Shown: piece after piece, positions 7,345 to 18,253 of the stretch | Layout of the letters: the number at the start of each line of letters is the position of its first letter | Position numbering within the stretch: position 1 is the stretch's first letter | Source of the DNA: Priapulus caudatus | Taxonomy: Eukaryota > Priapulida > Priapulimorpha > Priapulimorphida > Priapulidae | Assembly: GCF_000485595.1 (NCBI RefSeq) | Contig: NW_014577121.1 | Span: forward strand, 360,884-381,309 | Direction: 5' to 3' | Length of the DNA stretch: 20,426 bases | Notes under the pieces: generated by a model | The model's input: the letters and a program-made list of their open reading frames with translations, nothing else | Told to the model about the DNA's origin: nothing | Databases searched by the model: none | Position numbers and translations under genes: made by a program

Positions 7345-8940
7345 ACAGAGTACAGATTTTCATACTACTGCTACTCATCGTTTTAAAATACAGTTAGGCG
7401 ACACTAAAAAGAACATGATCTGGAATTTACACATGCTAGAAGTAAATTTAATTTTCAGCGGACATACGTGCACAAATCTATTGATCCGTGTGCGCGCTGG
7501 CAAGGCGTTGCAATTTAGAAACACGCATTGTAGTCTGACCACAGTCTGCACGATTCCTGTCATGCAGTCATCAGCGGGCAGAATTATAGAACTAAATTGA
7601 GAGTACCTCAGTGCGCCTAAATCCTCCAACTTGTCTTTTTAATTCGCAAATTGGAAATAGGTGGCATGTGCTAAATATATATATGTTGCACATGCATTCA
7701 TATGCGTGTATGCCTGAGCTGCACCATCATGCAGGTAGGTGCTATAAAAGCGTAAAAAATCGAAGCTTTTCCAATTATCGCCAGTATATTTCTATCCGAG
7801 CAATTCGCTTCCCATCAGATTACATTCAAATCATTTCAGTTTTCTTAATATAAAACTGTCCGTCGTCACACAAAGAGGATGCCGGAGTACTAATAACGTA
7901 ACGCTGGTGGCGTAACAATGACCATCGTCCGTTAAAGTTCGTATTTTGTTAATTATATTTTTTCATTTCGGAAACCCGCAGGAACGACGTTTACGGGCGT
8001 ACGCTATCGTCGACCGGTGCTCGCGCTGAAAGCAGGTGATGATAAATGGCACACTTAGCGGGGATAGGAGTGTATAGCCAGAGTCGACCTGGCGAGTAGC
8101 AGACTCTAAATGGCTGCTAACTGTCATAGGTGGCGCTTTTCTGGCGCTCCGTTTTTAAAATTACACGAAACTGCGCGTGTGCGTTTACTGTGTCGCGTGG
8201 AATTAATATTGTTTCCTCGATGGTTTATGCTCACTTTTGTAAACATAGACATGTTTGTAGCGAAGCCCTGGACCGTCTCTGCGGGATACAGAACAACTGC
8301 CTCTACCCCGTGTGGGTTAGACAAGCTTATCACCCAATGCCAGTAAGCTAGAAAATCAGAGATGAACACCTTTGGAACTATTCGCTCTTTGTTTACAATC
8401 TCCTTTGGTCTGTGGAGACAGATTCACATTGCGTTCTTCGACGACATTTAATAAGATAAACCTAATAAGTTCAAAAAGGTCAGTGCATTTCGCAAACAGA
8501 GGCAACGCTTTTCGGACGAAAATTTACATAATCGATTGTCATTGAAGCCAAGCCGCTGATGCGTGGCGCGGCGGTCGGACGTATAGGCGGCCATAATTAC
8601 GTTTCGTCGTCTCGTCACTGCGCGCCAATCCTCGAGTCACTTTGCATGCGCCAGACTAGAAACTTTCCCGCCCCTGCCACTCCCTGCGGAGATTCGATGA
8701 CCCTGTTAGGCACAGAACGTATTCGCCGTGCACTGTTAGCAGATCTTCGAAACTAGACTATTAGGAGAACCTCGTAAAGATCGCGATCCAAGGCTGGGTC
8801 ATTGTCCGGAAGGTCTTGAATCAGCGAGCATAAACCGGAAGCAATCTCAGATATATAATCTTGGATGTACACTCGCTGACGATAGTCGCAGACGTTTAAT
8901 CACAGCCGGTTAGCAGCATCGATTCTGCGATCATTTGTAA

Positions 8941-9007
8941 CTACTGCTACTACTACTATTACTACTACCAATGCTGCTGCTGCTGCTGTTGATCATGCTG
9001 CCGCTGC
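8941..9007. repeat. CTA/CTG array, left flank of copy 2
   Basis: Identical in order to 52-118, ending GATCATGCTGCCGCTGC just before the LTR. Upstream of 8941 the sequence is unique, so this is the left edge of the duplicated block. GCTGC at 9003-9007 equals 14379-14383 and could be the 5-bp target duplication of the element, although CTG repeats make such a match easy. Confidence 0.9.
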
Positions 9008-9731
9008 TATAGGACTATGGTTCTCACACTTATTTCATTTCTTTTTTCTTACGTGTTTTAGACGCTGTTATCATTGGTTGATGATAAATAAAACGAGTAC
9101 GACCATCAGCTAAATGTAATACTGATTCTCTTACTATCTCGTTACCCGTGATCGTCTAGTGGTAATGCGTAATGTATTAGAAATATCGCTGTACACACCA
9201 TACAAAGCACACAACGCTAGATGCACGTAGTTTAGACACAAACATCTTTACTGGTTACGTTAGATTACACATAGCAAATGTACCCCTGTATGGAGTTCAA
9301 ACAGTACAAAGAGTTACGCGGCATATCGAGTCTAACTTACAAAATGTGTCGGAGTCGGTAATAGTAACAGCACAGTACGGGAATATGATGCGTATCGTCA
9401 CTCGGTTGCAAGGTAGTAGGCACTGTTTCCCTGCGCTCCCTGTTTTATAATGACGCCCGTTCTTTGTCTTAGTTCCCGTTCTCCCATTGGTCGACGCCTC
9501 CCGCGTGACCACTGGTCAAGCACGTGACTAACCCTTCCGTTGTTCTTGGTTCACTAGAGGCCGTTAACCACGCCCCATGACCCTGCATCCCGCATGACAC
9601 AAAGCCCTTTGTGTCTCCATTTTCATCTTACCCACTATTTCTGATTAATTCTTCTCTTCTCTTCTTATTCTTATTCTTATTCTATTCTTATTATTTTCCT
9701 TATTACATAAAGAGTTGACTGAACTTATTGA
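9008..9731 (+). repeat. 5' LTR of copy 2, split by the same nested insertion
   Basis: The LTR parts are 9008-9114 and 9712-9731. The first part is identical over 107 bp to 119-225 but differs from its own 3' LTR (14253-14359) at four positions. The AATAAA signal is kept. Confidence 0.85.
9115..9707 (+). mobile_element. Nested solo LTR in copy 2 (593 bp)
   Basis: Same ends (TGTAATA...TATTACA), same TAAA duplications (9111-9114, 9708-9711) and same length as 226-818, with about five substitutions. The identical insertion site in both copies means the insertion happened before the duplication. The tRNA-His-like 18-mer is at 9146-9163. Confidence 0.75.
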
Positions 9732-11113
9732 TGATAACTGCGTCTTCAAATATAGACCGCATCGACTGCTCAGCCCCTGGTTGCGAAACATCATGGCCTA
9801 GCACAACGCTCCCGGAGATCCTCCTAAGCTTGATCAACCTCCATGCCCGCACTGCCCATCCGACCATCTCTGCTTTGATACCTGCTCCCGTCTCATGCGC
9901 CGCCAAAGTGGAGAAGGTTAAACGACCAGTGACCAGTGAAGACAAAACGGCCACCCACCTCACGGAACCTGACATCGCTTACCAGCTGCTTGAGTGCTGC
10001 AATGAAGGACGCAAGAGAGATCTGACCAGAACTTTTGGAGCCCTGACATCTAGGGATGAGCACACTATCCTCACGAACATTAAAAGCTTGGCAGTCCGCC
10101 AAGAGAACATTATGGTGGCCCGGATGCAGCTCCAGCAAATGCGCCAGGACCGCGATGAGCCAGTGAGGGCCTTCGCCGCTCGTCTTTGCGTCCAGGCTAG
10201 TGTCTGCAACTACAGCAAGGACTGTACATGCACCCTAGTTGTTGATTTTAGTGACATCGTGATTAGGGAAGCGCTCATCCGTGGACTAGAGGATGAAGAG
10301 ATCCGCCTGGACATCCTTGGACAATTCCAACAGGACATGTGTTTAGAGAGGGTGCTACAAAATGTGGAGGCCAAAGGAAGTGATCGGCGCTCCGCAGGTC
10401 GTCTCCTAGTGGGCGGCACCGCCGCGACTGCAGCTGTTACCAGCTCCTACAAACGTCGGGAGAAGGACAAGACGCAGCCCCGTGACACCAAGTACCCATT
10501 GTGCGGCCCCTGTGGCAAGCCAGGCCACACAAGCGCCAAACAGGAACGCATGAGGAAGTGCACTGCGTACAATCACACTTGCGCGAAGTGCGGACTGCTC
10601 CACCATCGTGAGAGCGTGTGCCGTCAGTTACAGCGGAGACAACGGCCACCAGTGACCAATGCACAGGTGTCACACGACGATGCTACCGCTATCTTCCAAT
10701 CCTTATGCTCCGTCAATGATGCCTCATCCATGGACACCCATGCAATCACGCTCGGGCACCACATTTACAATGAGTTCTGCAATGCATGTGAGCGACGCGC
10801 ACCCGACCCCCAACCCTTTATCAACGTCTCCGTCACGGCAAACCCGCCTGATGCCCGAGACCTTGGCCTCCATACCCTTACCCACGGCCAAACACCATCA
10901 GCCTCCTACCCTGCCATGGCTGATACTGGCTGCCAGTCATGCCTAGCCGGCACAAAACTCTTGTCCAAACTGGGGCTGGAGAGAAGACACCTCATCCCTG
11001 TCACAATAAAAATGCCTGCTGCCAACAAAAGCGGTATTCGTATAGCAGGTGCTCTGGTCCTCCGCATCTCCGGCACTTACTCTGGAAACACGGCAGATAA
11101 TATACTTTACTGA
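9731..11113 (+). pseudogene. gag: gag-protease fusion frame (copy 2), longest open frame of the element
   Basis: An open frame of about 460 codons from ATG 9731 (after the LTR end) covers Gag and most of the protease. Gag core around residues 75-215; first zinc-binding motif CGPCGKPGH (10502-10528) with a late Cys at 10559; canonical CX2CX4HX4C knuckle at 10580-10621; protease DTG at 10922-10930 with VTIKM downstream. It shows that Gag and protease were encoded in one frame without a shift. A 14-bp deletion near 11078 cuts it at TGA 11111-11113. Homology to the protease end continues in another frame to about 11200, then 68 bp are missing. Best remaining evidence for the ancestral Gag; not expected to be functional without pol. 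Confidence 0.88.
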
Positions 11114-11260
11114 CTCATCCGACAGGTTATACCTATCGAAGCAAGCGTGTGTCGCTCGTGACATGATCTCTAGCAGGTTCCCCACTATCGGGGACCCTCA
11201 CACCCTTTTGCAATTGCCCTCGGCGTCAGATGCCACCCACTCCACCCACGTCACTCCCCG

Positions 11261-11836
11261 TTCCCAGCCACTGAGGAGAACGGAGAGAAACTTGAGAAGT
11301 GGTTGCTCGAACACTACAAATCGAGCACCTTCAACGTTTGCAAGCACCAACCATTCCCAAAAATTCGCTGTCGCTACCGCGTTGCTTCTCAAAGGTATGT
11401 GGCTTCAGGCGACGGATACAGCCGCCGATTTGATGAGGTCGTCTCTGAAATTCCGCAAAAGACCAAGTGTGTGGACGATACGCTGATGTAGGCAGACACC
11501 ATTGAAGATGCATTCTTCCAGGCGGTTAGGTGGCTCGACACCTGCGGCCACAATGGCATCACACTGAACCCTGCGAAGTTCTCGTTTGCCATGATGACCA
11601 CTGAGTTTGCCGGCTTTCAGGGCACACCAACTACTGTGCGCCCCTGCTCTCGCTACCTCAAGGCTATCCAGGACTTCCCCACCCCTCGCAACATCACAGA
11701 TGTGCGTAGCTGGTTCGGCCTCATCAACCAGGTCTCATATGCCTTCGCCTCGACCGAACGCATGCTCCCCTTCCGCACTCTCCTCAAACCTGGCACGCCC
11801 TTCCCGTGGACCAACCAGCTGATCCACCTGTTTGAG
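11261..11836 (+). pseudogene. Reverse transcriptase remnant (copy 2), motif A deleted
   Basis: Starts with the FPATEE-like segment in the +1 frame relative to protease, as in copy 1. A 387-bp in-frame deletion (junction about 11358-11370) removes the fingers and the first catalytic Asp. The ASGDGYSRRFDE block and an intact CVDD box (Asp codons 11474-11479) follow, then TAG at 11489-11491 where copy 1 has TGG. The thumb region (AFFQAVRWLDTCGHNGITLNP, PTPRNITDVRSWFGLINQVSYAF) is open after that and keeps 23 bp that copy 1 lost (KPGTPFPW). Confidence 0.9.
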
Positions 11837-12440
11837 GAGTCAAAATCCATCATCATCGTCGAAATTCATAAAGGGGTGGAAATATTTGACAAGGCCAAGC
11901 CGACCTGCCTCGCAACAGACTAGAGCAAAGATCGCATCGGATTTTGGCTCTTCCAGAAGCATTGTGCCTGCCCCTCCACCAACCCTTTTTGTTGCAAGAC
12001 CGGCTGGAGGATCACACTTGTAGGGAGCCGATTCACCTCAGGCGCGGAGTCCCGCTATGCCCCGGTGGAGGGAGGGGCTCTCGCAGTTGTAGATGCCCTT
12101 GACAAAGCCAGCCATTTTGTCCTCGGCTGCTCGGACCTCATCGTCGCAGTAGACCACAAGCACCTCCTGAAGGTGTTTGGCGACCAATCGCTCGACGAAA
12201 TTCCGAACCCCCGACTCCGCAATCTGAAGGAGAAGTCACTACGCTACCTCTTCCGCATGGTTTACGTACCTGGCATACGCCACGCTGCAGCTGACGGAGT
12301 TTCACGACACCCAGTTGGAGAGGCCACCCTACTCAATCTTCCAGACGATGTGGCACCTGTCAGCGTGGTCATCAACTGCTACCAGCCACCTGAGCTGCCC
12401 CGTGACTTCATTGCTGCTATCCGTACCCACGACCCGGACC
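11837..12440 (+). pseudogene. RNase H domain (copy 2)
   Basis: Same frame as the RT remnant. The first Asp is in LATD, immediately followed by TAG 11921-11923 where copy 1 has TGG. The catalytic Glu in VEGE is changed to Gly (VEGGAL, codon 12074-12076). The Asp in VAVDHKHL and the Asp in AADGVSRHP are kept. The TGA of copy 1 at 3503 is not present here (TGG), so the stops in this domain are copy-specific. Confidence 0.87.
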
Positions 12441-14041
12441 CTGTCCAAATCTGCAGTCAGTCGACATTACCGCCCACGGAGGTGATCAAGTCTATCACAT
12501 GGAACGATGTCCGTGTCGCCACGTCCAGTGACCCAACCATGTGCAGATTAGCCGGATTCATCCAGGAGGGCTTCCCCAAGCTGCCTAGTGATCTCCCCCA
12601 CGAACTCCGCCCGACTATACCCCCAATTTCGCGTAAACTTTGCAAAATTTGATGGGGTATGCCTCTACAAGAACCGCATCATCATTCCTCTATCACTCCG
12701 CGACCGGGTACTCCAGGCACTGCATTCAGCCCACCAGAGTGTCACCATTATGTGCTCACGGGCAGAGTCCTCATTCTTTTGACCGGGCATGACTCCTGCC
12801 ATCACTGAGATACGGGCACGCTGCTCTCCCTGCAACCACATGGCGCCTTCACAGCCAGGCGCGCCTCCCACTCCGCCTGTACAGCCTGATTATCTATTCC
12901 AATGCATCGGTTGTGGTGTCGTTGTGGTGGATCGGCACAGCAACTGGCCGATCGTTGAGCGGGCCGCCAATGGTGCCACAGGACTAATTGCTGCCCTGCA
13001 CCGCGTCTTCGTGACTTTCAGCATCAGCGACGAGCTGTCATCGGATGGTGGCCCCGAATTTGCGGCAGGCGCCACTCGCAATTTCCTACGTGACTGGGGC
13101 GTGAATCACCGAACCTCATCCGTTGCCTTCCCTTATAGCAACTGCCGCGCAGAGGTGGGGTCAAGACTGTCAAGCGCCTCCTCACTGACAACACTGACGC
13201 TGAGGGCTCCCTCAACACTGATGAGTTCCAACGTGCCATTCTTCAGTACCGCAACACGCCTGACCGTGATACACATCTCTCCCCCTCCATGTGTGTCTTC
13301 GGACGTCCCATCCGTGACTTCATGCCAATTCACCCGGGGAAGTACCAACCGCACAGCATGTGGCGCGAGACACTCACATCCCTAAAAGAGGCTCTGCGTA
13401 ACAGGCACATGCGCTCTGCCGAGCGCCTATCGGAGCACACCCGTCCTCTCCCACCACTGACCATTGTAGACTACGTTAGGATCCAGAATCAAACTGGCCC
13501 CAACCCGACAAAGTGGGACAAAACCGGGATCGTAGTAGAGGTGAGGCAATTCGACCAATACGTCGTGCGGGTTGATGGCTCTGGTAGAGTTACTCTCCGG
13601 AACAGGAAGTTCTTACGGCAATACGTCCCAGTCGTCCTACGTGCACCCCTCCTGATGGCACCTGGCCCAACAACACCGCCAGTACCTGCACTCTTGCCTA
13701 CTCCGGGCCTGGGACCTACTGCACCTGCACGAGCGGTTGGCCAGCTGCCACCCGCCACCTCAGCCACACCAACGGCTGAGTCTCGCCCAACTGGTACCAG
13801 CCTGCCCCCTATTCCGACCTACTTGGCCCCGACACCTCTATCTCCCGCCATGACTTCTCCATCAACGGCCCTACCATCACCACCGAGCCTAGCAGCCAAC
13901 GGCCGAGTCCCCCGAGCCCTCCGTGCCCTAATGCCTCACAACGCCCCAGGCCTGAAGGAACCGCTAGCCCCTGCTGTGGCGCCTCCATCTCCCCCTCGCC
14001 ACCGCCGGAATGACCGCCGGATGGGTCGGGATGACCCTTAG
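12441..14041 (+). pseudogene. Integrase with proline-rich tail (copy 2)
   Basis: The linker and start of the N-domain are shifted by a 4-bp insertion at about 12609. The zinc domain has the His pair and CSPC, with TGA at 12780-12782 between them as in copy 1. The core has Asp 13044-13046 and Glu 13152-13154, 35 residues apart; the first-Asp segment is missing and the G-run frameshift (13157-13160) is the same as in copy 1. The C-terminal part is open to 14041: [27 protein letters not shown], then about 120 residues rich in Pro, Ala, Thr and Ser ending in a basic stretch ([15 protein letters not shown]). This tail may bind DNA or be a flexible linker; no chromodomain is visible. Confidence 0.9.
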
Positions 14042-14237
14042 CATTTGACCCTCTCAGGCTTTATAGACTTTTGGCATATCATTGCACAAATATTGACTTT
14101 GGACTTTGTGCGCGGATGTTCATATTGTAATGACTTTTCTTGTTTACTTATATGTTATATTTCCAATCAGTGTTCATAGTTTTTCTTGTTTTTCGCAGTC
14201 GGAAATGCCATACACTACTTCGTCTTTGTTGTTCCTA
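14042..14237 (+). other. 3' untranslated region of copy 2
   Basis: AT-rich non-coding sequence between the pol stop and the purine tract, closely matching 5524-5708. No ORF of its own is supported. Confidence 0.75.
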
Positions 14238-14250
14238 AAGACTGGGGGGG
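14238..14250 (+). promoter_or_regulatory. Polypurine tract of copy 2
   Basis: AAGACTGGGGGGG, two bases before the 3' LTR; one G longer than in copy 1. Confidence 0.8.
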
Positions 14251-14252
14251 CA

Positions 14253-14378
14253 TATAGGACTATGGTTCTCACAGTTATTTCATTTCTTTTGTCTTACGTG
14301 TTTTAGACGCTGTTATCATTGGTTGGTGATAAATAAAACGAGTACAACCATCAGCTAAAGAGTTGACTAAACTATTGA
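14253..14378 (+). repeat. 3' LTR of copy 2 (uninterrupted)
   Basis: 126 bp from TATAGGACTATGG to ACTATTGA, without the nested insert. It shares the diagnostic bases CAGTTATT, TTTGTC and TACAAC with the 3' LTR of copy 1. It is followed by GCTGC, which also precedes the 5' LTR. Confidence 0.88.
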
Positions 14379-14463
14379 GCTGCTGCTACTACTACTGCTG
14401 CTACTGCTGCTGCTGCCGCCGCTATTGCTGCTACTACTGCTGCTGCTGTTGCTGCTGCAGCGG

Positions 14464-14541
<78 letters not shown>

Positions 14542-14569
14542 ATGCTGGCTACTGCTGCGCTGCTGGCTG

Positions 14570-14622
<53 letters not shown>

Positions 14623-14626
14623 GCTA
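14379..14626. repeat. Long CTG/CTA array, right flank of copy 2
   Basis: The first ~100 bp follow the same triplet order as 5850-5970. Then two long CTA runs (about 14464-14521 and 14571-14621) surround a CTG block with GATGCTGGCTACTGCTGCGCTGCTGGC. The CTA runs are much longer than in copy 1, as expected for microsatellite growth. Poly-Leu, poly-Ser and poly-Thr frames here are artefacts. Confidence 0.93.
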
Positions 14627-16600
14627 GAAGATCGTCGGTAAACGGCACGACACGGACATTTAGGAGCTGTGATTCCCATAAAATCGCTCTCGCTTTTTCT
14701 AATAGTAGTGTCTGCGCCATTTGTTGCAGCGGTCATGATCATAATTCTTCTGCCGATGGCGTGAGTCGTAACTTCTTCGCGGATTTCGTGTGTCCTCGGC
14801 GTTGTTTACAATTGCTAGTCGGTAGGAAGCAATCGCGATTTCCACACACAGCGCGCCACCGATGCAACACAACACGATGTCAATGTTGTCGATAGATATC
14901 ACGTAATATATGTACACATACGTAAGTGCAAAACGATACATCGAGTGAAACGGACATAATACCAATCTAGTAAATAATGTGAACCAAAGCGAGACTTGAT
15001 GGAATACACAATATAATATTACACGATTCCATAGTACATCAATAGTGTCGCAATAGTATCGCATTAGCTTTTCTAATACTGCATTAATATTAGTATCGGT
15101 AATAGTACCTTAAATATCGCAATACTATCGCAATAGTGAAATTGCACCCAATATACACCCCTAACTTGTTTTTATGTACTCCTGACATCACCTCCTCCAT
15201 TCTGACACACACCTACATGTGTATAATATATATACATATATATATATATGGTGTTGACACGCAAATATGGAGGATTGCGATAGCTGTTATAGTCCGATAT
15301 TCAGCACACAGCAAACAAGAGACAGTGAGCGGATGGTAACTCAATACCTTCAAAAATTGCTCACTATAAATTGTAGATAAAGGATATTAATAAAAATCCT
15401 CAATTAAAATTGCCTCTCTAAATTTTCGATAAAAATTATCATATTAAATATTTTGAATTATTATTAGGAACGGAGATTCACCGTTAAAATTAACAACGCA
15501 AATTCTATGCTAAAAATGTTAAATAAACTGTAATATATTAAATGTAATGTAAAAGCGCATTAACGTAAAATATATTGTAAGCGTCTTCAAAAAATGTCTG
15601 TAATATCTACTACTACAACATCTATTGCAAGTCGCAATTCTGAATGTGACCATTCTATAGAAGTGCTGATCTTCTGCTGATTAGTGATAAACATGATACA
15701 TACGCATTTGGCATATACATAACGAATGCCACATACAAAAACTAGAGGTTTATGAACGCATTTGACAAGGAAGTACACGGGCGTATCATATAAACGCATG
15801 TCGGGTGTATCACCATTTGACCCCAAGGAATTATATCATTGCCTAAATCAAGAAGAAAATCAGCATGCACCGTACGGCGCAGTTGACACGGCTATTTGCG
15901 GAGCGGCATGTATATTTCAATGGACGTGTTTTCACCCGTGTCGGCAATGTAAATGCGGGAACCCCCGACATCTACCGTAGGTGTAAAGTCATGAGACAGG
16001 GAATTTGTAATCGGCAACTGGCGAGATGACGTGCGCGTGACACGTGACGTACATCGCATATTTTCTACACCATGCACCGTGTCGCCTAGCTAAGCGTGCT
16101 TGCAGCAGACGCTTACAATCTCGCACATTGTCGGATAAATGCCAGCTTCCGTGCGCAAACAGCAGATTTTTACGTCTACGTGGACGTGGGAATTTCTCTT
16201 AAATAGACTTACGACACACGCGACGGAAATATTTACGGCTTTGCGTTGTCACTGCTGTGACGCGACATCAATTTCTGCGAAATATGTCGGGTGATGAGAT
16301 TTTATTAGAGTAGGAAATTGAATTTAAAAAAATCGAAGGGTTCTCATCTATGCAGGTGGATTTGATATTCGCTCGACATCTCCGTTATAAATTCAGACAC
16401 ACGTTCGCCTTATCCTACCGTACACCCGTATATTATTTATATCGATTTTATAAGCGTATATATGAATGATATAATATAATATAATTATAAGTAATATATA
16501 ATATATATTCTTAGAGTATATTATGAAAATATTGTTGAGGCTGCGACGTATTGCTTACGGAACTGACTTCAACTGAGGCATATATACATATTTTGATAGC
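14627..16600. other. AT-rich non-coding sequence
   Basis: Only short, featureless ORFs are present. Notable bits: short imperfect repeats with TCGCAATA (15045-15140), an AT run (15225-15250), a very AT-rich interval (15380-15590), and a cluster of TGACGT and CACGTG sites (16020-16055). No gene is supported. Confidence 0.65.
15047..15137. repeat. Imperfect short repeats with TCGCAATA
   Basis: TGTCGCAATAGTATCGCATTA (15047) and TATCGCAATACTATCGCAATAGTG (15116) are near-direct repeats about 70 bp apart, with TAGTATCGGTAATAGTACC between them. It could be the edge of an unrecognised repeat family. Confidence 0.45.
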
Positions 16601-16648
16601 TACACATGACAAAGACACATACGCACGCGCGTATGCGTACAAACGCAC

Positions 16649-16656
16649 TGACGTCA
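16649..16656. promoter_or_regulatory. CRE-like palindrome TGACGTCA
   Basis: A perfect 8-bp cAMP-response-element core next to a CA repeat and far from any gene in the window. An 8-mer can occur by chance. Confidence 0.25.
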
Positions 16657-16661
16657 TTCAG

Positions 16662-16978
16662 TCGCACGCGCACGCACACACGCACAACACTACACACTCA
16701 CACACTCAGTACACCCACACCACAACACACCACACACCACACACAACACACTCACACGCACACTCACCACACACACGCACACATACACACGCACACACAC
16801 CACACACACACACACACACAACACGCAGCTCTCACACACAACACACACAACACACACACACACCACACACACACACACACACACACCACATACACACGCA
16901 CACACGCACACACGCACACACGCACGCACGCACGCCACGCAACACACACACTCGACACACACACACACAAACACTCAC
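16662..16978. repeat. CA-rich dinucleotide block
   Basis: More than 300 bp of imperfect CA, CACT and CACG repeats. All long His/Thr or Cys/Val frames here are repeat artefacts. Confidence 0.95.
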
Positions 16979-16981
16979 AGC

Positions 16982-16987
16982 TATATA

Positions 16988-17022
<35 letters not shown>
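16982..17022. repeat. AT dinucleotide run
   Basis: About 40 bp of alternating AT directly after the CA block. It is self-complementary and able to extrude as a cruciform. Confidence 0.95.
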
Positions 17023-17024
<2 letters not shown>

Positions 17025-17330
17025 TCTTGATTATGACTGACGTTATGATGACACGTGTAATGTTGTAGTGGCGTTAATTAATTTTGTAATAGATCTGCGC
17101 GACTACGCGAGACGCAATAAACTCGGTAATGGAAATGAGACGGCGGGAATGTTTCTCTAATGGCAATCGCCAACAGCTGTCAAGCTTTTAATATAGGCAC
17201 ATAGCCTATATCACATCGCCGCCATCACTGAGCCGGCTGTCACCCAGTGGTGTCGGCACCACGACCATTACTCTGTGCTCGGATCCAAGGTGTCAATCGC
17301 TAACCCCGACAAGGTTATGTATCTGCGGAG

Positions 17331-17928
17331 GGCGTAATATCTCTCCCGACGGCCTTACATTGCTGCAGCGAGCCGTACATCTCTGGACGTAGCATTACAT
17401 CTCTGCTATTGCGTTATATCCCTTCCTATAACGTTACATCTATATTATAGCGTTATATATCTTTTCCAATATCTTTACATCTCTTCCCATAACGTTATTT
17501 CTATATTGTAGCGTTACATCTCTCCTATAGCGTTGCATCCCTTCTTATAACGTTACATACGTATTTTAGCGTTACACTGCTTCCAATAGCGTTACATCTC
17601 TTCTATAGCGTTACATCCTTTCCTATAACGCTACATATATATTGTACCGTTACGCCTCGTCCACTAGCGTTACACTTCTTCCAATAGCGTTACATCTCTT
17701 ATATGGCGTTACATCCCTTCCTATAACGTTACATATATATTGTAGCGTTACACCTCTTCCAATAGCGTTATCTCTCTCCCGACAGCGTTACATCTCTCAC
17801 GACATGGTAACTTATCCTGCGATAGCGATCAATCTCTCTCGATAGCATTACATATTCTGTATAGATAGCGTAACATCTCTCCCTATAGTATTACATTTCT
17901 CCTGAGAGCGTTGCATCTCTCCAGTAAG
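17331..17928. repeat. Minisatellite, 19-20-bp unit, with a four-unit higher-order pattern
   Basis: Some 30 units with the frame CGTTACATCTCTTCCTATAG. From 17412 to 17765 four unit types can be told apart: A (CGTTACATCTCTCCTATAG), B (CGTTACATCCCTTCCTATAA), C (CGTTACATATATATTGTAG) and D (CGTTACACCTCTTCCAATAG). They recur in order. B units start at 17412, 17531, 17609 and 17707, spaced 119, 78 and 98, that is six, four and five units; the five-unit step has a doubled D (17648, 17668). Both edges are degenerate single-unit repeats. No coding role is seen. Confidence 0.88.
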
Positions 17929-18212
17929 TCTCATCCGACGGCTATCCACATATATCCCGCTCATACGCTCACGATGAGTACGTGCACCACGATGCAGCGA
18001 AGGTCCTCTCGGGAGTTCACCATGTACGGGAGCGGAGGCGCGGGTAGAAGAGTTCCCAGACGCGATCCAAGATTAGAGACCCATTTGCAATTTATACACT
18101 CGCCCGTCCGGCTCGTATTGCACGCACCGCCATCGATCGGCTAATAATATGAAGCTCGGCGGCTTACGTCAAGTGTGTAATACCGGCTCGCTGCCAACAA
18201 CGCCTGGAGTGC
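17929..18212. other. Non-coding sequence between minisatellite and ATT array
   Basis: A 77-codon frame (17911-18144) begins in the minisatellite and is Arg/Ser-rich without a domain; it is not considered a gene. Nothing else is recognised. Confidence 0.6.
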
Positions 18213-18213
18213 C

Positions 18214-18253
<40 letters not shown>

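Larger units (their letters stand above)
6869..8940. other. Non-coding unique sequence between the two retroelements
   Basis: About 2 kb with balanced composition and only short ORFs (up to 110 codons), none with a recognisable domain and several overlapping on both strands. A CTCF-like motif (7244-7258), a small tandem duplication (7303-7344) and a weaker GGTGGCGC core (8130-8137) are the only items that stand out. It has no counterpart after copy 2, so it was not part of the duplicated block. Confidence 0.65.
9008..14378 (+). mobile_element. Degenerate Ty3/gypsy-type LTR retroelement, copy 2
   Basis: Same orientation and order as the copy at 119-5849, starting 8889 bp further on. By hand, the nested insert differs at about 5 of 593 bases and the gag region at roughly 2 percent. 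Copy-specific changes: a 14-bp deletion in protease, a 68-bp deletion after it, a 387-bp in-frame deletion removing the RT fingers and motif A, stops at 11489 and 11921, RNase H Glu to Gly, and a 4-bp insertion before integrase. Copy-specific retained parts: an open gag-protease frame and an open C-terminal tail. It is not autonomous. Confidence 0.93.

Noticed and set aside
8110-8351. Overlapping ORFs of 73-81 codons on both strands
   Set aside because: Three frames are open over the same stretch, as expected by chance, with no recognisable domain.
15762-15980. Cys-rich 72-codon ORF as a small peptide gene
   Set aside because: No signal peptide, regular Cys spacing, or splice context could be made out, and the length is within chance.
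17331-17928. CRISPR-like array
   Set aside because: Units are contiguous, without unique spacers, and in eukaryotic sequence; it is a minisatellite.
17911-18144. Arg-rich 77-codon ORF
   Set aside because: It starts inside the minisatellite and has no recognisable domain.
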